NCBI GenBank assembly: GCA_949130495.1
Contig: OX422217.1
Coordinates: 573,720,606-573,784,605, forward strand
Source of the DNA: Sambucus nigra
Taxonomy: Eukaryota; Streptophyta; Magnoliopsida; Dipsacales; Adoxaceae
Direction: 5' to 3'
DNA: 64,000 nt
The position numbers and the translations under genes are program-made. Of the stretch, positions 32,787 to 44,442 are shown piece after piece. The first letter of the stretch is position 1. Every line of letters begins with the position of its first letter. The notes beneath the pieces are model-generated. The model saw only the letters and a program-made list of their open reading frames with translations. It did no database searches and was not told where the DNA came from.

Positions 32787-34338
32787 TGTAAGGACACAAA
32801 TTTTCAATTGAGTCCATATATAGTTTTGGCTCAATTCCGGACAAAAACATTTATACATAGGATTGCATTTAATTGTAATATTCTCAAGCCTATGAAAAGT
32901 TTGTTTGAAGACGTAGCGGCAAAGAGTATAAAGCTTCCTCATCATGCCGGTTTCGTGCCTCGTTTATACGTCATCAACCATAGTTCCATGCTCCCAAGGT
33001 ATGAATGCAATTATATATATATAGGAGCTTGGAACTTGTTTATTGGGTGTTAGGTTTAACTAAAACTGTGTTTTAATTTCAGAAAGATTTAATTAAAACT
33101 TTAAATAAAGTTAAAAGGTTTTGGAGCTAAAATGAATATTTTCTGACTTTCTAGCACGTCGTTCGAAGCACACTGTAATCTCGTTCGAACGAGATTACAA
33201 TGTCGTTCGAACGAACTGGCATCTCGTTCGAAGGAGATTGCCAGGTCGTTCGAACAAGACTTCTAACGAAATTCCATTTTTCAACACTGGAACCTCATTA
33301 GTAAAGTCGTTTGAACGAAATGACAAAGTCATTCGAATCGAACGAGATCCAATGTCGTTCGAACGACTTTCCAGGCGGGAACAATTTTTTTTTTTTTACA
33401 GTTTTTGGCGATTTTCTCCCATGATCTCTACTTCTTTCCCCACTATCTTTTCACAGCATAACTATGTGCGGGAATCACTTTTGATAATGAGTCTTTTTGA
33501 TATCTTACTAACTCCTAGAGAGTGTTTTGAGAGTAAAATCAAAGAGGGAAAAAGATCATGTTTTGAGTGAGTTTTTATCAAAGAGAAAAATATACACCAC
33601 TCTAGTTTACACCCAAAATAGTTTTTTCCAAGTTCCCATATTCATATATCTTGCTTGGAGTTTGGTACCGGGTTCATCTCTTCCGTTCAAAGAGAAGTTT
33701 TGGGTTTTCTTCTACATCCCATAAAGAAAGAAGAAGAGGTTGTTGCAGCATTACCCACTTGGAGAAAGGCTCCTTGCTCGGGTGACGGTGACCATATAAA
33801 GTCCGATCGGTGGATTCTGAGACCGCGGTGGAGCTCCTAGGTTATCCGCTAGGAAGAGGTATCTACAAGAAGAAGCATCGAGGTTTGAGAGGGATCGAGT
33901 CGTGTGTTGTAAGCCTTTCTGTCTTGTATTTGTAAATTTCGTACTTAGTGGATTTGTGGCTAGGGTCGTCCGAGGTTGTTTCCCGTCTTGGGTTTTTCCT
34001 CGTACATCGCGGCGTAGTGGATTGATTGTTTATTTTATCTTTTGCAAAATCACCTAGAACACATGCTTAGGTAAAAAGATAAAAATTGGTTTAATTTAAT
34101 CTCTACGTGTTTAATTTGGGTAATGTGTAGTTAACTTGATTTAAGTGAAAATGATTTTAATGCGTTAATTTAATTTCACTCGGTTTAATTTTAATTTGTT
34201 TAAGAAAATTAAAATTTGGTAATTCGTTTGATTGTGAACCATCACACTTCTTTACGCTTCTGCATCTTGATTTATATATAAAAGGAAATAATATTTTAAT
34301 TGAGAAGAAAATTAAAAACCGGGGTCCTATCCTTTTCA
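32787..34338 (+). repeat. 5' LTR of element A (1552 bp)
   Basis: Starts TGTAAGGACACAAATTTT and ends GTCCTATCCTTTTCA, directly before the PBS. Matches 38071-39595 with scattered substitutions and small indels, including a different (TA)n length near 33014 and an extra segment of about 20 bp in the palindrome array near 33333. Confidence 0.95.
33158..33370 (+). repeat. CGTTCGAACG palindrome array in LTR of element A
   Basis: At least six variants of TCGTTCGAACGA occur in about 210 bp, often as CTCGTTCGAACGAG, spaced by words such as ATTACAATG and TTGCCAG. The corresponding array in the 3' LTR is at 38443-38630. The same motif fills arrays in element B (42318-42475, 57601-57777) and in the Gypsy LTRs (45541-45765, 53344-53568). 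Confidence 0.9.
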
Positions 34339-34403
34339 AATTGGTATCAGAGCCAAAAACGATAAATTATTTCGTTAAGATCCTTTAAATATTTTTGGCT
34401 AAA

Positions 34404-36322
34404 ATGGAATCTTCTCCATTTTCTAAATTTCCTATTTTCGATGGTTCTAACTACGCATATTGGAAAGCGCGAATGAAATCGGCACTAAAATCTATCGACG
34501 AGAGAGTTTGGATGTTTGTAGTTAACGGGTGGTCCCCACCAACTCACTTAGTTGAAAATGAACGTGTTCCCAAACCAACCGATAGATGGACTGAAAATGA
34601 GTTTAACTTTATAATTTTAATTCCCGTGGTTTGCATGCCTTGTTTAGCGCTGTCACACCGGATGAATTTCGACGTATTATGACGTGTGAAACCGCTAAAG
34701 AAGCTTGGGATATTTTACAACTAGCTCATGAAGGAACTAGTCTCGTTAAAGCTTCGAAACTCCAAAACCTCGCCACTAAATTTGAAACTAACAAAATGAA
34801 CTATAATGAAACTTTTGATGAATTTTATGCTAGACTCTCCGATATTGTCAATTCATCTTTTAATTTGGGAGAGAAAATACCCGACAACCGAGTTGTAAAG
34901 AAAATTTTAAGGTCCCTACCCGATAGATTTATTCCAAAAGTGACCGTTTTAAATTCTTTACCAACTTTAGCCTCTACAAAATTAGAAGAGCTTGTAGGTG
35001 ATTTACAAACCTATGAACTAGACATGTTTCCCTCTAAAACTGAAAAGAAAATAGAAAAGGGCGTTGCCTTAAAAGCCCGAAAAGAGGTCAAACGAGTAGT
35101 AGAGAGCGAGAATGATAGTGACTTGGAAGACATGGCTTTGTTTGCTCGAAAATTTAGAAAATTTCTTAAATTTAACAAAGATAAATTTAAAAATGATTTT
35201 AAGAAATTTGAAACCTCTAAGCATGACAAAGTCGAGAAGATCCCTAAACCTATTAATGAACAATTAAATATGGACGAGTCTAATAGGTGTTTTGGTTGTG
35301 AGGGTTATGGCCATAGGACTTCTGAGTGCCCCACTAAACTAAGGAAAGAGGGTAAATGACCCATTGCATATAATGCGACCCTTAGTGATAGTGATAAGGA
35401 AGAGGGACCCGATTCCCCCACTAAGCCTAATTTTGTGGCTTTTATGGCTAGTCATGTGAGTGATAGTGAGAACTCATCGATTGATGAAACGTTAACACAT
35501 GACACTTCCAAGGTCATTATTTATGATTCTCTTATTTTTTATGATAGTGAGAGTGGAGAAGAAAGAGAGAGTGAAAATGAAGAAGAGGTTAATGTGAGTG
35601 AACTTCAAAATGCTTTTCAAGAACTTTATAAAGAATCTATTAAATTGAAAAGAGATAATTTGAAGTTAGAAGCAAGTTTAAAAGAGCGTGTCAAGGTCAT
35701 TGATGATAGCATGTTGGTAGAAGACCTTAAGACACGTGAGAGGACTCTTCAAGAGAAGCTTGAATATGTAGAAGGCGAGAGAGATAACCTTAGGGGTTTA
35801 ATGGAATCCTTGAAAAAGTAGCTTCTTGCTTTTGAAGAGCGAAATGTTTTATTAGAGTCTAATATTTTAGAATTGCAAAATAAATTAAAAGACTCTAGTA
35901 ATGTCAAATTTGATTTGGAGTGTCGTTCGAAAAAATTAGATAAAATATTAGGAACAGTCCAAATTAAAAATGACACTTGTGGTTTAGGCTTCAATACTGG
36001 TAATGAATCTACTCATAAAGCCAAAACCAATGTTTTTGGAGAATCTACTAGGAAAACTTTTAGAGATCACTCCGTAAGTAAATCTTTTCGACATGTCTTC
36101 ACTTGTACACATTGTGGTCGAAAAGGTCATCTTAGGAAACTTTGCTTTGATCTTAAACGAATTCCTAGAAAATCTCAACGTAATGCAACCAATGCATTTC
36201 AAATTCCTACACCCCAAGATAGTCATTCTTCATTAATTTGGGTTAGAAAATCAGAATTGGTTGCCTTGAAAAATAGGGTTTTTTTATTCTCATTTACTTT
36301 CACATGCTTCCTCCCTTGCTAA
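34404..36322 (+). pseudogene. Gag of element A, frameshifted with two stops
   Basis: ATG 34404 opens MESSPFSKFPIFDGSNYAYW, a Copia gag N terminus (DUF4219-like, FDGSNYAYWKARM). A small indel near 34610 shifts the frame. From there one frame runs to 36322, broken by TGA 35357-35359 and TAG 35819-35821. Segments in order: TAKEAWDIL and KLQNLATKF (gag core), zinc knuckle CFGCEGYGHRTSEC (about 35287-35330), an acidic stretch, a long coiled coil (35600-35930), and a second zinc knuckle CTHCGRKGHLRKLC (about 36104-36145). Two CCHC knuckles separated by a coiled coil are typical of Sirevirus gag. Confidence 0.88.
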
Positions 36323-38070
36323 ATCTAAAGGATGAATATGTTAGGGTTTGCATACTTTAGCTTTTGTACTTCATGCTATATTCACATGCTAAATGTATGC
36401 TTGTTTAATCATTTTCTAGTCCTTACTTTATATCATATCACATGCTAGAATAATGATTTTTGTTTATCATTTGAAGTTTTTATCTCTTGACAATTTAAGC
36501 TTAAAGAAAAATTCAATTGATTTTTGTTTGTCTTTTCAGTATATTTTTATTTTTGGTTATAAATGTCAAAAACTCAAAAAGATTTTATTTGGTGTGTATT
36601 TTGGTTTGACACACTTTAAGTGGCATATACTTGTGTTTGAATCCCTCCTTAATGCTCCCATGTGGCTAGAACTTTTGATTTAGATTATCTATCCTTATTA
36701 TGTTCTTTACCATATTTTATGGAGTAGTTGGATTTTGTGTTGTTTAAATGGATTCTATTTTTATATGCCTCTATTCACACATGCACGAGCTCCTTTGAAT
36801 TTTTAACTTCATATGTATATTTGAGCTATGTGAGGTGTTCTCCTTCCAATCTTGTCATCTACATATTTTGTGACTTAGGTGGACTAGTGCATGTCAAAAT
36901 CCGTTGCACGTGAGATTTGTGTGAAAAATGAAAAACATGATAAATAAAAATGTGCACGAGGAAGGGCTCCGAAAGGTCTTTATGTTCCTTTGCGATTGTA
37001 AGCCACCGTTTTGAATGGACCTAAAAGAAATACGTGGTCCAAAGGCCTAAAAATAGAAAATATGGCATTAAAATGATAAACAAATTGCCAAGGCCTATGT
37101 TTGATTGATATATTCATTCAAAATTAACATAAATGCTTATTGAGGGAGATTGGATGGTATATCAACGGTTTGCACAATGTCCGTTTATCCTAGTTGCGTA
37201 TCTCATGTCATGACTCTATTGGTTTGTAGAATCATCAATATGCTAGGCTTGTATGCATTGTGTATGTTTGTTCATTGAGTTCAATTTATATTGTCACATG
37301 AGGTTATATTCAAATGTGATGAAGTTTACAATCAATTGAGAACTCCGTGAACATGTTTTAAGTGATTGGGTCTAAATTTAATCGTTACTAGTTCACACCC
37401 CAACACTTCCGTTTCCATATGACACATTTTTGGCATACGAGTGTGCAAACTTATTGTATTTTGTGTCATGTGTGTGTTTATATCTATATATATGTGCGTG
37501 TGCATTATTGATATATTTCTAGTACATATATATATGAAATTTTGTTTTGCCTTTGCCTTGCTTTCTAGTCCTTCTATGCTTATACTTTAGTTTTGGTATC
37601 TATCTTGGATAAGTTATGCTTTTGTTGCCCATATGCTTTCATATCTTATCACTTTAAGCCTCAACATACTTTTATCTTTGTTCTTTATCCTTTGCTTATT
37701 CCTGAACAAAAAGGGGGATAATGATAGGAGGAGAAATGGTATCTTATCCTATTAAAATCTTATCTAGTTTAGGAGATTTAACTTAGGGGGAGTAACTAAC
37801 TTCTAGGGTTGATCTTTTTTATAAAGGGGGAGAATTAATTTTGGGGGGGTATTTATTTTCATTGCTTTAAATACTTTGATATTCCCTATGCATTTGATGA
37901 GTGTGCTTAAGTGTGCAGGAATTCTTCTAAAGCGGCATCTTTCAATGGCAAAGCGTTTGATCCTTGGGTTGAGTCAAGTTTGGGTGGGTTATGTTTTGAG
38001 TCTAGTGAGCTTGATGGCCCTTTAGGATTTTTGTTTGGTTTTTGTCCCGGAATAGCCAAAGGGGGAGATT
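36323..38070 (+). other. Non-coding 3' region of element A with multiple polypurine tracts
   Basis: No pol domain in any frame. Purine runs AAAAAGGGGGATA (37708), TTAGGGGGAGT (37783), ATAAAGGGGGAGA (37821) and the final AAAGGGGGAGATT (38058) repeat the PPT. The same layout is found at 55194-57207 in element B, with clear sequence similarity (for example the word GTGCACGAGGAAGGGCT in both). Confidence 0.85.
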
Positions 38071-39595
38071 TGTAAGGACACAAATTTCCAATTGAGTCAT
38101 ATATAGTTTTGGCTCAATTCCGGACAAAAACATTTATACATAGGATTGTATTTAATTATAATATTCTCAAGCCTATGAAAAGTTTGTTTGAAGACGTAGA
38201 GGCAAAGAGTATAAAGCTTCATCATCATGCCGGTTTCATGCCTCGTTTATACGTCATCAACCATAGTTCCATGCTCCCAAGGTATGAATGCAATTATATA
38301 TATATATATAGGAGCTTGGAACTTGTTTATTGGGTGTTAGGTTTAACTAAAACTGTGTTTTAATTTTAGAAAGATTTAATTAAAACTTTAAATAAAGTTA
38401 AAAGGTTTTGGAGCTAAAATGAATATTTTCTGACTTTCTGGCACGTCGTTCGAAGCACACTGTAATCTCGTTCGAACGAGATTACAATGTTGTTCGAATG
38501 AACTGGCATCTCGTTCAAAGGAGATTGCCAGGTCGTTCGAACAAGACTTCTAACGAAATTCCATTTTTCAACACTGGAACCTCGTTAGTAAAGTCGTTCG
38601 AACGAAATGCCAAAGTCGTTCGAACGACTTTCCAGGCGGGAACAGTTTTTTTTTACAGTTTTTGGCAGTTTTCTCCCATGATCTCCACTTCTCTCCCCAC
38701 TATCTTTTCACAGCATAACTATGTGCGGGAATCACTTTTGATAATGAATCTTTTTCATATCTTACTAACTCCTAGAGAGTGTTTTGAGAGTAAAATCAAA
38801 GAGGGGAAAAGATCATGTTTTGAGTGAGTTTTTATCAAAGAGAGAAATATACACCACTCTAGTTTACACCCAAATTAGTTTTTTCCAAGTTCCCATATTC
38901 ATATATCTTGCTTGGAGTTTGGCACCGGGTTCATCTCTTCCATTCAAAGAGAAGTTTCGGGTTTTCTTCTACATCCCATAAAGAAAGAAGAAGAGGTTGT
39001 TGCAGCATTACCCACTTGGAGAAAGGCTCCTTGCTCGGGTGACGGTGACCATATAAAGTCCGATCGGTGGATTCCGAGACCACGGTGGAGCTCCTAGGTT
39101 ATCCGCTAGGAAGAGGTATCTACAAGAAGAAGCATCGGGGCTTGAGAGGGATCGAGTCGTGTGTTGTAAGCCTTTCTGTCTTGTATTTGTAAATTTCGTA
39201 CTTAGTGGATTTGTGGCTAGGGCCGTCCGAGGTTATTTCCCGTCTTGGGTTTTTCCTCGTACATTGCGGCGTAGTGGATTGATTATTTATTTTATCTTTT
39301 GCAAAATCACCTAGAACACATGCTTAGGTAAAAAGATAAAAATTAGTTTAATTTAATCTCTACGTGTTTAATTTGGGTAATGTGTAGTTAACTTGGTTTA
39401 AGTGAAAATGATTTTAATGCGTTAATTTAATTTCTCTCGGTTTAATTTTAATTTGTTTAAGAAAATTAAAATTTGGTAATTCGTTTGATTGTGAACCATC
39501 ACACTTCTTTATGCTTCCGCATCTTGATTTATATATAAAAGGAAATAATATTTTAATTGAGAAGAAAATTAAAAACCAGGGTCCTATCCTTTTCA
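38071..39595 (+). repeat. 3' LTR of element A (1525 bp)
   Basis: Starts TGTAAGGACACAAATTTCC and ends GTCCTATCCTTTTCA; followed by the target duplication CTAGT. Its (TA)n run at 38294-38311 is longer than in the 5' LTR. Confidence 0.95.
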
Positions 39596-39600
39596 CTAGT

Positions 39601-40330
39601 ATTATACGTTAGGGCATGGCACCACATGTTCATACCCAGCATCAATAAGAGCACTGCATGTTTGCATATGCAAAGTTCTTATTCCAAAGACTTAAGCAAT
39701 ATAATATTATGTTATTTTTCACAATGATTTTAGCCACACCAACACTTCAAATCATTACGCAAATAAAAGGTTATGGATTTTCTTAATTATAGTGTTTTTT
39801 TGCTTTTAGATTTAACACACCAGTTATGGCCTATAACGCTGTTACGCAGCTTTCTAACTAATGCGCCACACTAAATTCCGCACAAGGTTGTCCGATCTTC
39901 ACAATTTGTAGGCGACTATTTGTGCCCAAATTAGTTTTTAATGAATAAATTGCGACCTTTATATCACTATTAATTTAAAATTCATAATTGTTGTTGATGT
40001 AAAAAAATGAACTAGATCAAATTTTCTAATCACAGATAAAATATATTATGCAATGAAATAATCACACAAGAGACAATGAGTTTTTAGAGTGGTTCGGTTA
40101 TGGAGAAAAGCCTACGTCCACTATTATTGTATTGATGTGAGTGATTACAGAATGCTAGGTACTCTTGCTATATGAAGATAACCTAGAATTCATTTTAGCC
40201 TTTTGTGAAAGAAATACAACGTATTTATAGTGATCCGAAGATCAAGGTTTGGAATACTTTATATATATATATATATATTTTGGACAAGATAAAGGCAAAA
40301 TCCAACTACAAGAAATCTATCTGAATTAAT
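39601..40330. other. Intergenic stretch with LTR-like debris
   Basis: 39601-39980 shows nothing recognisable; it is the continuation of the pre-insertion GH3 upstream DNA. 40070-40260 includes GAGTGGTTCGGTTATGGAGA and AAAGCCTACGTCCACT, words seen in plant Copia LTRs, and ACGTATTTATAGTG, but no boundaries can be set. A (TA)n run at 40260-40278 lies near the 3' end of the LINE. Confidence 0.4.
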
Positions 40331-41945
40331 TCAGCAGATTATCTGGAAGACTAGCCATCATCAAGAAAAGCATGCCTATGCTTACAAACCCAGTTGGCCA
40401 CTGAATTGCAGCATCTAAGGACCCAGTTGAAAGTGACCTCCCAATCCGATGCGATATTAATAATATCTTGAACAATAACTTCTATCTCCCACGGAACTTG
40501 ATACTTGCCTAAGCAACTATTGATGAGGCTGAGGCTATCACTTTCAAAAGATATTCTGGTGGTACCGAGAGCTCTAGCACAAATAGCTGCTTCACGCAAA
40601 GCCAGACCTTCAGACATTAAATCTGATGAAGCCCACATAGATTTACAAAACCCCACAAGGATTGTAATACTGGAATCTCGAAGGATCCCCCCAATCGAGG
40701 CTTTTCTATCACTGTTGCATAACGCCGCGTCTGAATTAAATTTAAGGTGGTCAGGATCAGGGGAACCCACCTGTTGTCCCCTACTACAGGGTTGAAACAA
40801 GGCCGAGTAGCAGACCCATAATTGTAAACATTAAAGAAAAGCTCAAAATCTTTTTTAATCGAGCCAACAGTAACCGAGAGAGGGATAGTTCATGGTTAAA
40901 TAGAAACTCATTTCTACATTTCCAGATATGCCAACAAATGGTAGATAACTTACCCAATCTTTCAGCAGTATGAGCCAAACTATGAGATTCCTCCACTACC
41001 CGCGAAAGCCATTTAACCATGGAAAATTGATCAGCCCCCTCCCATTCAAGGTCTGCAATGCTGTTACACCAGATATCTTTAACCTTTTCACAACGTAGAA
41101 AAATGTGTTCGAGGCTTTCCACTTCTTTGGCGCATATATCACACACTGGGGAGGGTTTACACTTCTTTCTAAAGAGATTTTCTTTTCTTGCAAGAGCATT
41201 ATTAACAACTTTCCAAAGAAAGTGTTTGAGTTTGGGAGGGGATTTCAAATTCCAGATTGCCTTCCACGGGGATGGGATGGGCTGAAACGAAGAGGAGGTG
41301 GAATTACCATCAATGTTGGCATTTCATAACTTTGTAGCTTCCATATAGGCAGACTTGACAGAGAACTCACCATTCCTATTAAAATGCCATAACAGTTATT
41401 CCCTTGTTTCGCTCAGGGGGATAGGAATAGTTCTAATGCAGTCTCTATCCTCAGAAGAGAAGAGAGAATGGAGTTTAGCTTCGTTCCGGGTTCTATAGAG
41501 GGGATGAATGAGCTCAGCAACCTTGGAGACCCCAGCAACCGAAGGTTGAGGAGAGGAGGGTTTGAAGTCCTTGGTATTAGGGATCCAGGGGTCCTTCCAT
41601 ATATTAATATCCTCACCATTGCCAATCTTCCATCTAACTCCTTTCTTGAGTACTTGTCTTCCCTCAATGACGTTGCTCCAAATCCAAGAGGCTCTAGAGC
41701 CTTTTTTAGCATTCAGAAAAGAGTTATTGGGGAAATACAAAGCTTTCAAAGTTCTAACCCACAAGTCATTAGGATTTTTGATAACCCTCCAGCATTGTTT
41801 AGCTAGGAGGGCTTTGTTAAACTAGTGGATATCTCTAAACCCCAGCCCACCCTGATTCTTTGAAAGGGTAAGTTTGGACCATTTTGTCTAGTGAATTTTA
41901 TTCTTATCTTCAGAACCCCCCCCATCAGAAGTTGCTAATCATGGA
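40331..41945 (-). pseudogene. LINE (L1-type) 3' half: RT C-terminus, zf-RVT and RNase H
   Basis: Minus-strand fragments in order: the RT connection region (GGLGFRDI-like near 41840, then WVRTLKALYFPNNSF and RWKIGNGEDINIWKDPWI at 41764-41396); the zf-RVT domain (LKHFLWKVVNNALARKENL, ...CDICAKEVESLEHIFLRC, 41248-40784); and an RNase H-like domain (LKFNSDAALC, SEGLALREAA, SFESDSLSLI, 40795-40351). Frameshifts and stops separate them. The sequence stops at 41945, exactly at the target site of element B, and resumes at 59632 to the right. Confidence 0.9.
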
Positions 41946-43517
41946 TGTAAGGACACAAATTTCTAATTCAGTCCTTTGTTGTTTTGGCTCAATTCCGGAC
42001 AAAAACGTTTGAGTCATAGGATAGAGTTCTTGACCATCATTCAAGCCTATGACATGCTAAAGTTGAAGACGTAGCAGCCAAGAGTATAAAGCTTCATCAA
42101 ATACCGATTTAGTGTGCCTCGTTTCTACGTCATCAACAATGTTCCAATGCTCCTAAGGTATGAATGCATTATATATATATATATATATAGGAGCTCGAAA
42201 ATTTATTGGGTGTAATTTATAATTTTTCTAAACGACTTTGTTTTACTCAGAAAAATATTTTTTAGAACTTTCCATAAAAGTTTTGGGCTTAAAATTAACG
42301 TTTCATTTTTTCTGACACGTCGTTCGATCCACACTGGAATCTCGTTCAAATGAACTGTCATCTCGTTCGAACGAGATGCCAGGTCGTTCAAATGAGATTT
42401 CTGACGATTTTCCTTTTTTTTCATTCTGGAACCTCGTTAGTAAATCCGTTCGAACGAAAAGTCGTTCGAACGAGTTTTGGCGGGAATTTTTTTGGAAAGT
42501 TTTTGACGGTTTTCCCACTTTTCCCACTACTTTTCCCTACTATCTTTTGCCATATTTGATAAGGTGCGGGAACCAACTTTTCATACGATTCCAACTCCTA
42601 GAGAGAGTTTTTGAGTGTTTATCTTTCCAAAGAAAAGTTCATAGTGTAAGTGTATATTTTTCAAGAAAAATTCATAAAACACTCTTGTTTTCACCCATAT
42701 TGTTTATTCCAAGTTTAAATATATATATACATCTTGTTTGGAATGTTTGGCACCGGGTTCTCTCTACCGCATTGAAGAGATTGTTTGGGTTTACTTATAA
42801 ATCCCTCAAAGAAGAAGAAGTTTGTTTTGCTGTGGCATTCTCACATGGTGAAAGGCACCATGTGTAGTTGACGGTGTACCTATGTCTCATTGGTGATTCT
42901 AAGATTTCGGTGGAGCTCCGGGGTTGTCGACTATGCGGAGGTGTTTACAAGAAGATGCGTCAAGGCTTGAAAGGGGTCGAGTTGAGGAAGTAAGTCATTT
43001 GTCTTGTAATTGTAAAACCATACTTAGAGGACTTAAGGCTGGGGCCGTCCGAGGTTTTTTCCCGTTGTGGGTTTTTTCTCGTACATCGCGACGTAGTGGT
43101 TTCTTTGTTTATTTTATCTTTTGCAATATCACCTAGAACGCATGCTTAGGTAAAAAGATAAAATTTGTTTAAATCACTACTTGTTTAAATTGGTGCTAAA
43201 TTAATTTGGATAATTTTTATGATAATTCAAGTCATTTAATTTAATTTGATAAAATTGATTTGGCCTAATTTGGAAATATTGAAAACATGACTTATGCAAA
43301 TTCCTAGGACTTGAATTGAATTATGTTGGTTTAAGTGAAATTAAATTTGTGTGGATTTAATCTTATTTCACTTGATTAATTGTAATTTGAAAAGAAATTA
43401 AAATTTGGCGTTTGTGTGTGTTTAATTGAACCATCTCTGCTTCCGCATCTATCTTTAAAAATGAAATTATCTTTTTGTGGTAAGATTATTTAAAATTGGG
43501 GGCCTAATATTTCAACA
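41946..43517 (+). repeat. 5' LTR of element B (1572 bp)
   Basis: Starts TGTAAGGACACAAATTTC and ends CCTAATATTTCAACA. Similar along its length to the LTRs of element A (for example GGCTCAATTCCGGACAAAAAC, TATCACCTAGAACGCATGCTTAGG). Contains the (TA)n run at 42170-42189 and the palindrome array. Confidence 0.93.
42318..42475 (+). repeat. CGTTCGAACG palindrome array in LTR of element B
   Basis: Contains the perfect 18-bp palindrome ATCTCGTTCGAACGAGAT near 42360 and several variants separated by GCCAGG/TCTGAC words. The 3' LTR version (57601-57777) has one more unit (ATTTCCAGGTCGTTCGAATG). Confidence 0.9.
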
Positions 43518-43650
43518 AGTGGTATCAGAGCCGGAGCTCTAATTTATCGCATCAAAGATCCGTTTTTAGGTTTTTATAATTTTTGTGCTCCTTGTATTTT
43601 TAGGTGGTTCATTGTTTTACTCACTCTCAATTTTTGTTTTTCATCTCTCG

Positions 43651-44385
43651 ATGGGACGTCTTAATGATAATTTGTTCGTTTATAATGATAATGAAGGTTT
43701 TGCTATTCGAGAGGAATTTAATGGGCTTAATAAGTGTAATGAAAAATTAAGAGAATTAAATTCGAGATTTGCAAAAAGAATTAAATTTCTTGAAAATGAA
43801 AATTCTTGTTTTAAAGCTAAAATTGAACTTTTGCAAACCTCCCTATCTCAAAAAGATATTTTTCGTGAAAAGCTCATGGACATAAATTACAATTATAATA
43901 TGTTAAATATGTCCAAAAAAGAGAGTGATAGTCAAGAAAAGACTCTTAGGGACAAGTTTGCTCACATTGAGGGGGAGTGTGATAACCTTCTACGAGTTAT
44001 AGAAAATTTAAAGAAGGAGTCCCGTAAAATTGAGGAGTCTAATTTATTACTTGAGTCCAAAATTTTAAAAATGACAAATGACTTACAAGACTCTAGTAGT
44101 AGTTGTAATGGTTTTAGTTCATCTTGTTCAAATATTTCCGTTGCTAAAGATAAGACCATTGCTTGTTTTAGAGGGTCGACTTTATCCAAGGACTTTAGAA
44201 AAGGTCACACCGTAGGTATCATTCCTCGTGTTTTCACATGCTTGCATTGTGGTAGGAAAGGTCACCTTAAGTCATTTTGTTTTGATTTTAAAAGAAGTCC
44301 TAGGAAGTCTATGTCTAGCATTTCATTAGTTTCCAAATCCCATCTTTTAAATATACATCTATATGGGTTCGGAAATCATTTTTAG
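43651..44385 (+). CDS. Short gag-like protein of element B (coiled coil plus CCHC)
   Basis: An intact 244-codon frame from ATG 43651 (start MGRLNDNLFVYNDNEGF). Most of it is a predicted coiled coil (KLRELNSRFAKRIKFLENEN and similar, about residues 25-160), followed by a zinc knuckle CLHCGRKGHLKSFC near residues 200-215 and a basic tail. It corresponds to the C-terminal half of element A's gag; the N-terminal capsid-like part and first zinc knuckle are absent. No protease or pol follows. It could bind template RNA or gag of a helper element, but that is inference. The 3' end lies 57 bp before the Gypsy insertion. Confidence 0.75.
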   Translation: MGRLNDNLFVYNDNEGFAIREEFNGLNKCNEKLRELNSRFAKRIKFLENENSCFKAKIELLQTSLSQKDIFREKLMDINYNYNMLNMSKKESDSQEKTLRDKFAHIEGECDNLLRVIENLKKESRKIEESNLLLESKILKMTNDLQDSSSSCNGFSSSCSNISVAKDKTIACFRGSTLSKDFRKGHTVGIIPRVFTCLHCGRKGHLKSFCFDFKRSPRKSMSSISLVSKSHLLNIHLYGFGNHF

Positions 44386-44442
44386 ACGTGCTAGATATTA
44401 GATTTGTTGATTCTCATTTGCTTTCACATGAAACCTCCATTG

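Larger units (their letters stand above)
32787..39595 (+). mobile_element. Element A: pol-less Sirevirus-like Copia retrotransposon
   Basis: A complete insertion with perfect target duplication CTAGT (32782-32786 and 39596-39600). 5' LTR 32787-34338, PBS TGGTATCAGAGC (34342-34353), one gag region (34404-36322), a 1.7-kb non-coding 3' region with several polypurine runs, final PPT AAAGGGGGAGATT (38058-38070), 3' LTR 38071-39595. No protease, integrase or RT domain exists between gag and the 3' LTR. The gag type, LTR length near 1.5 kb and multiple PPTs fit the Sirevirus (Maximus/SIRE) lineage of Copia. Inserted upstream of GH3 and oriented away from it. Confidence 0.92.

Noticed and set aside
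33158..33370. CRISPR-like array from regular CGTTCGAACG repeats
   Set aside because: The units are short palindromes with non-unique spacers repeated between LTR copies, in a plant genome with no cas genes.
34342..34353. TGGTATCAGAGC words (also 43520, 47388 and reverse complements) as tRNA 3' ends
   Set aside because: They are primer binding sites directly after LTRs, not tRNA genes.
35011..35263. Minus-strand frames in element A
   Set aside because: Antisense shadows of the Lys-rich gag.
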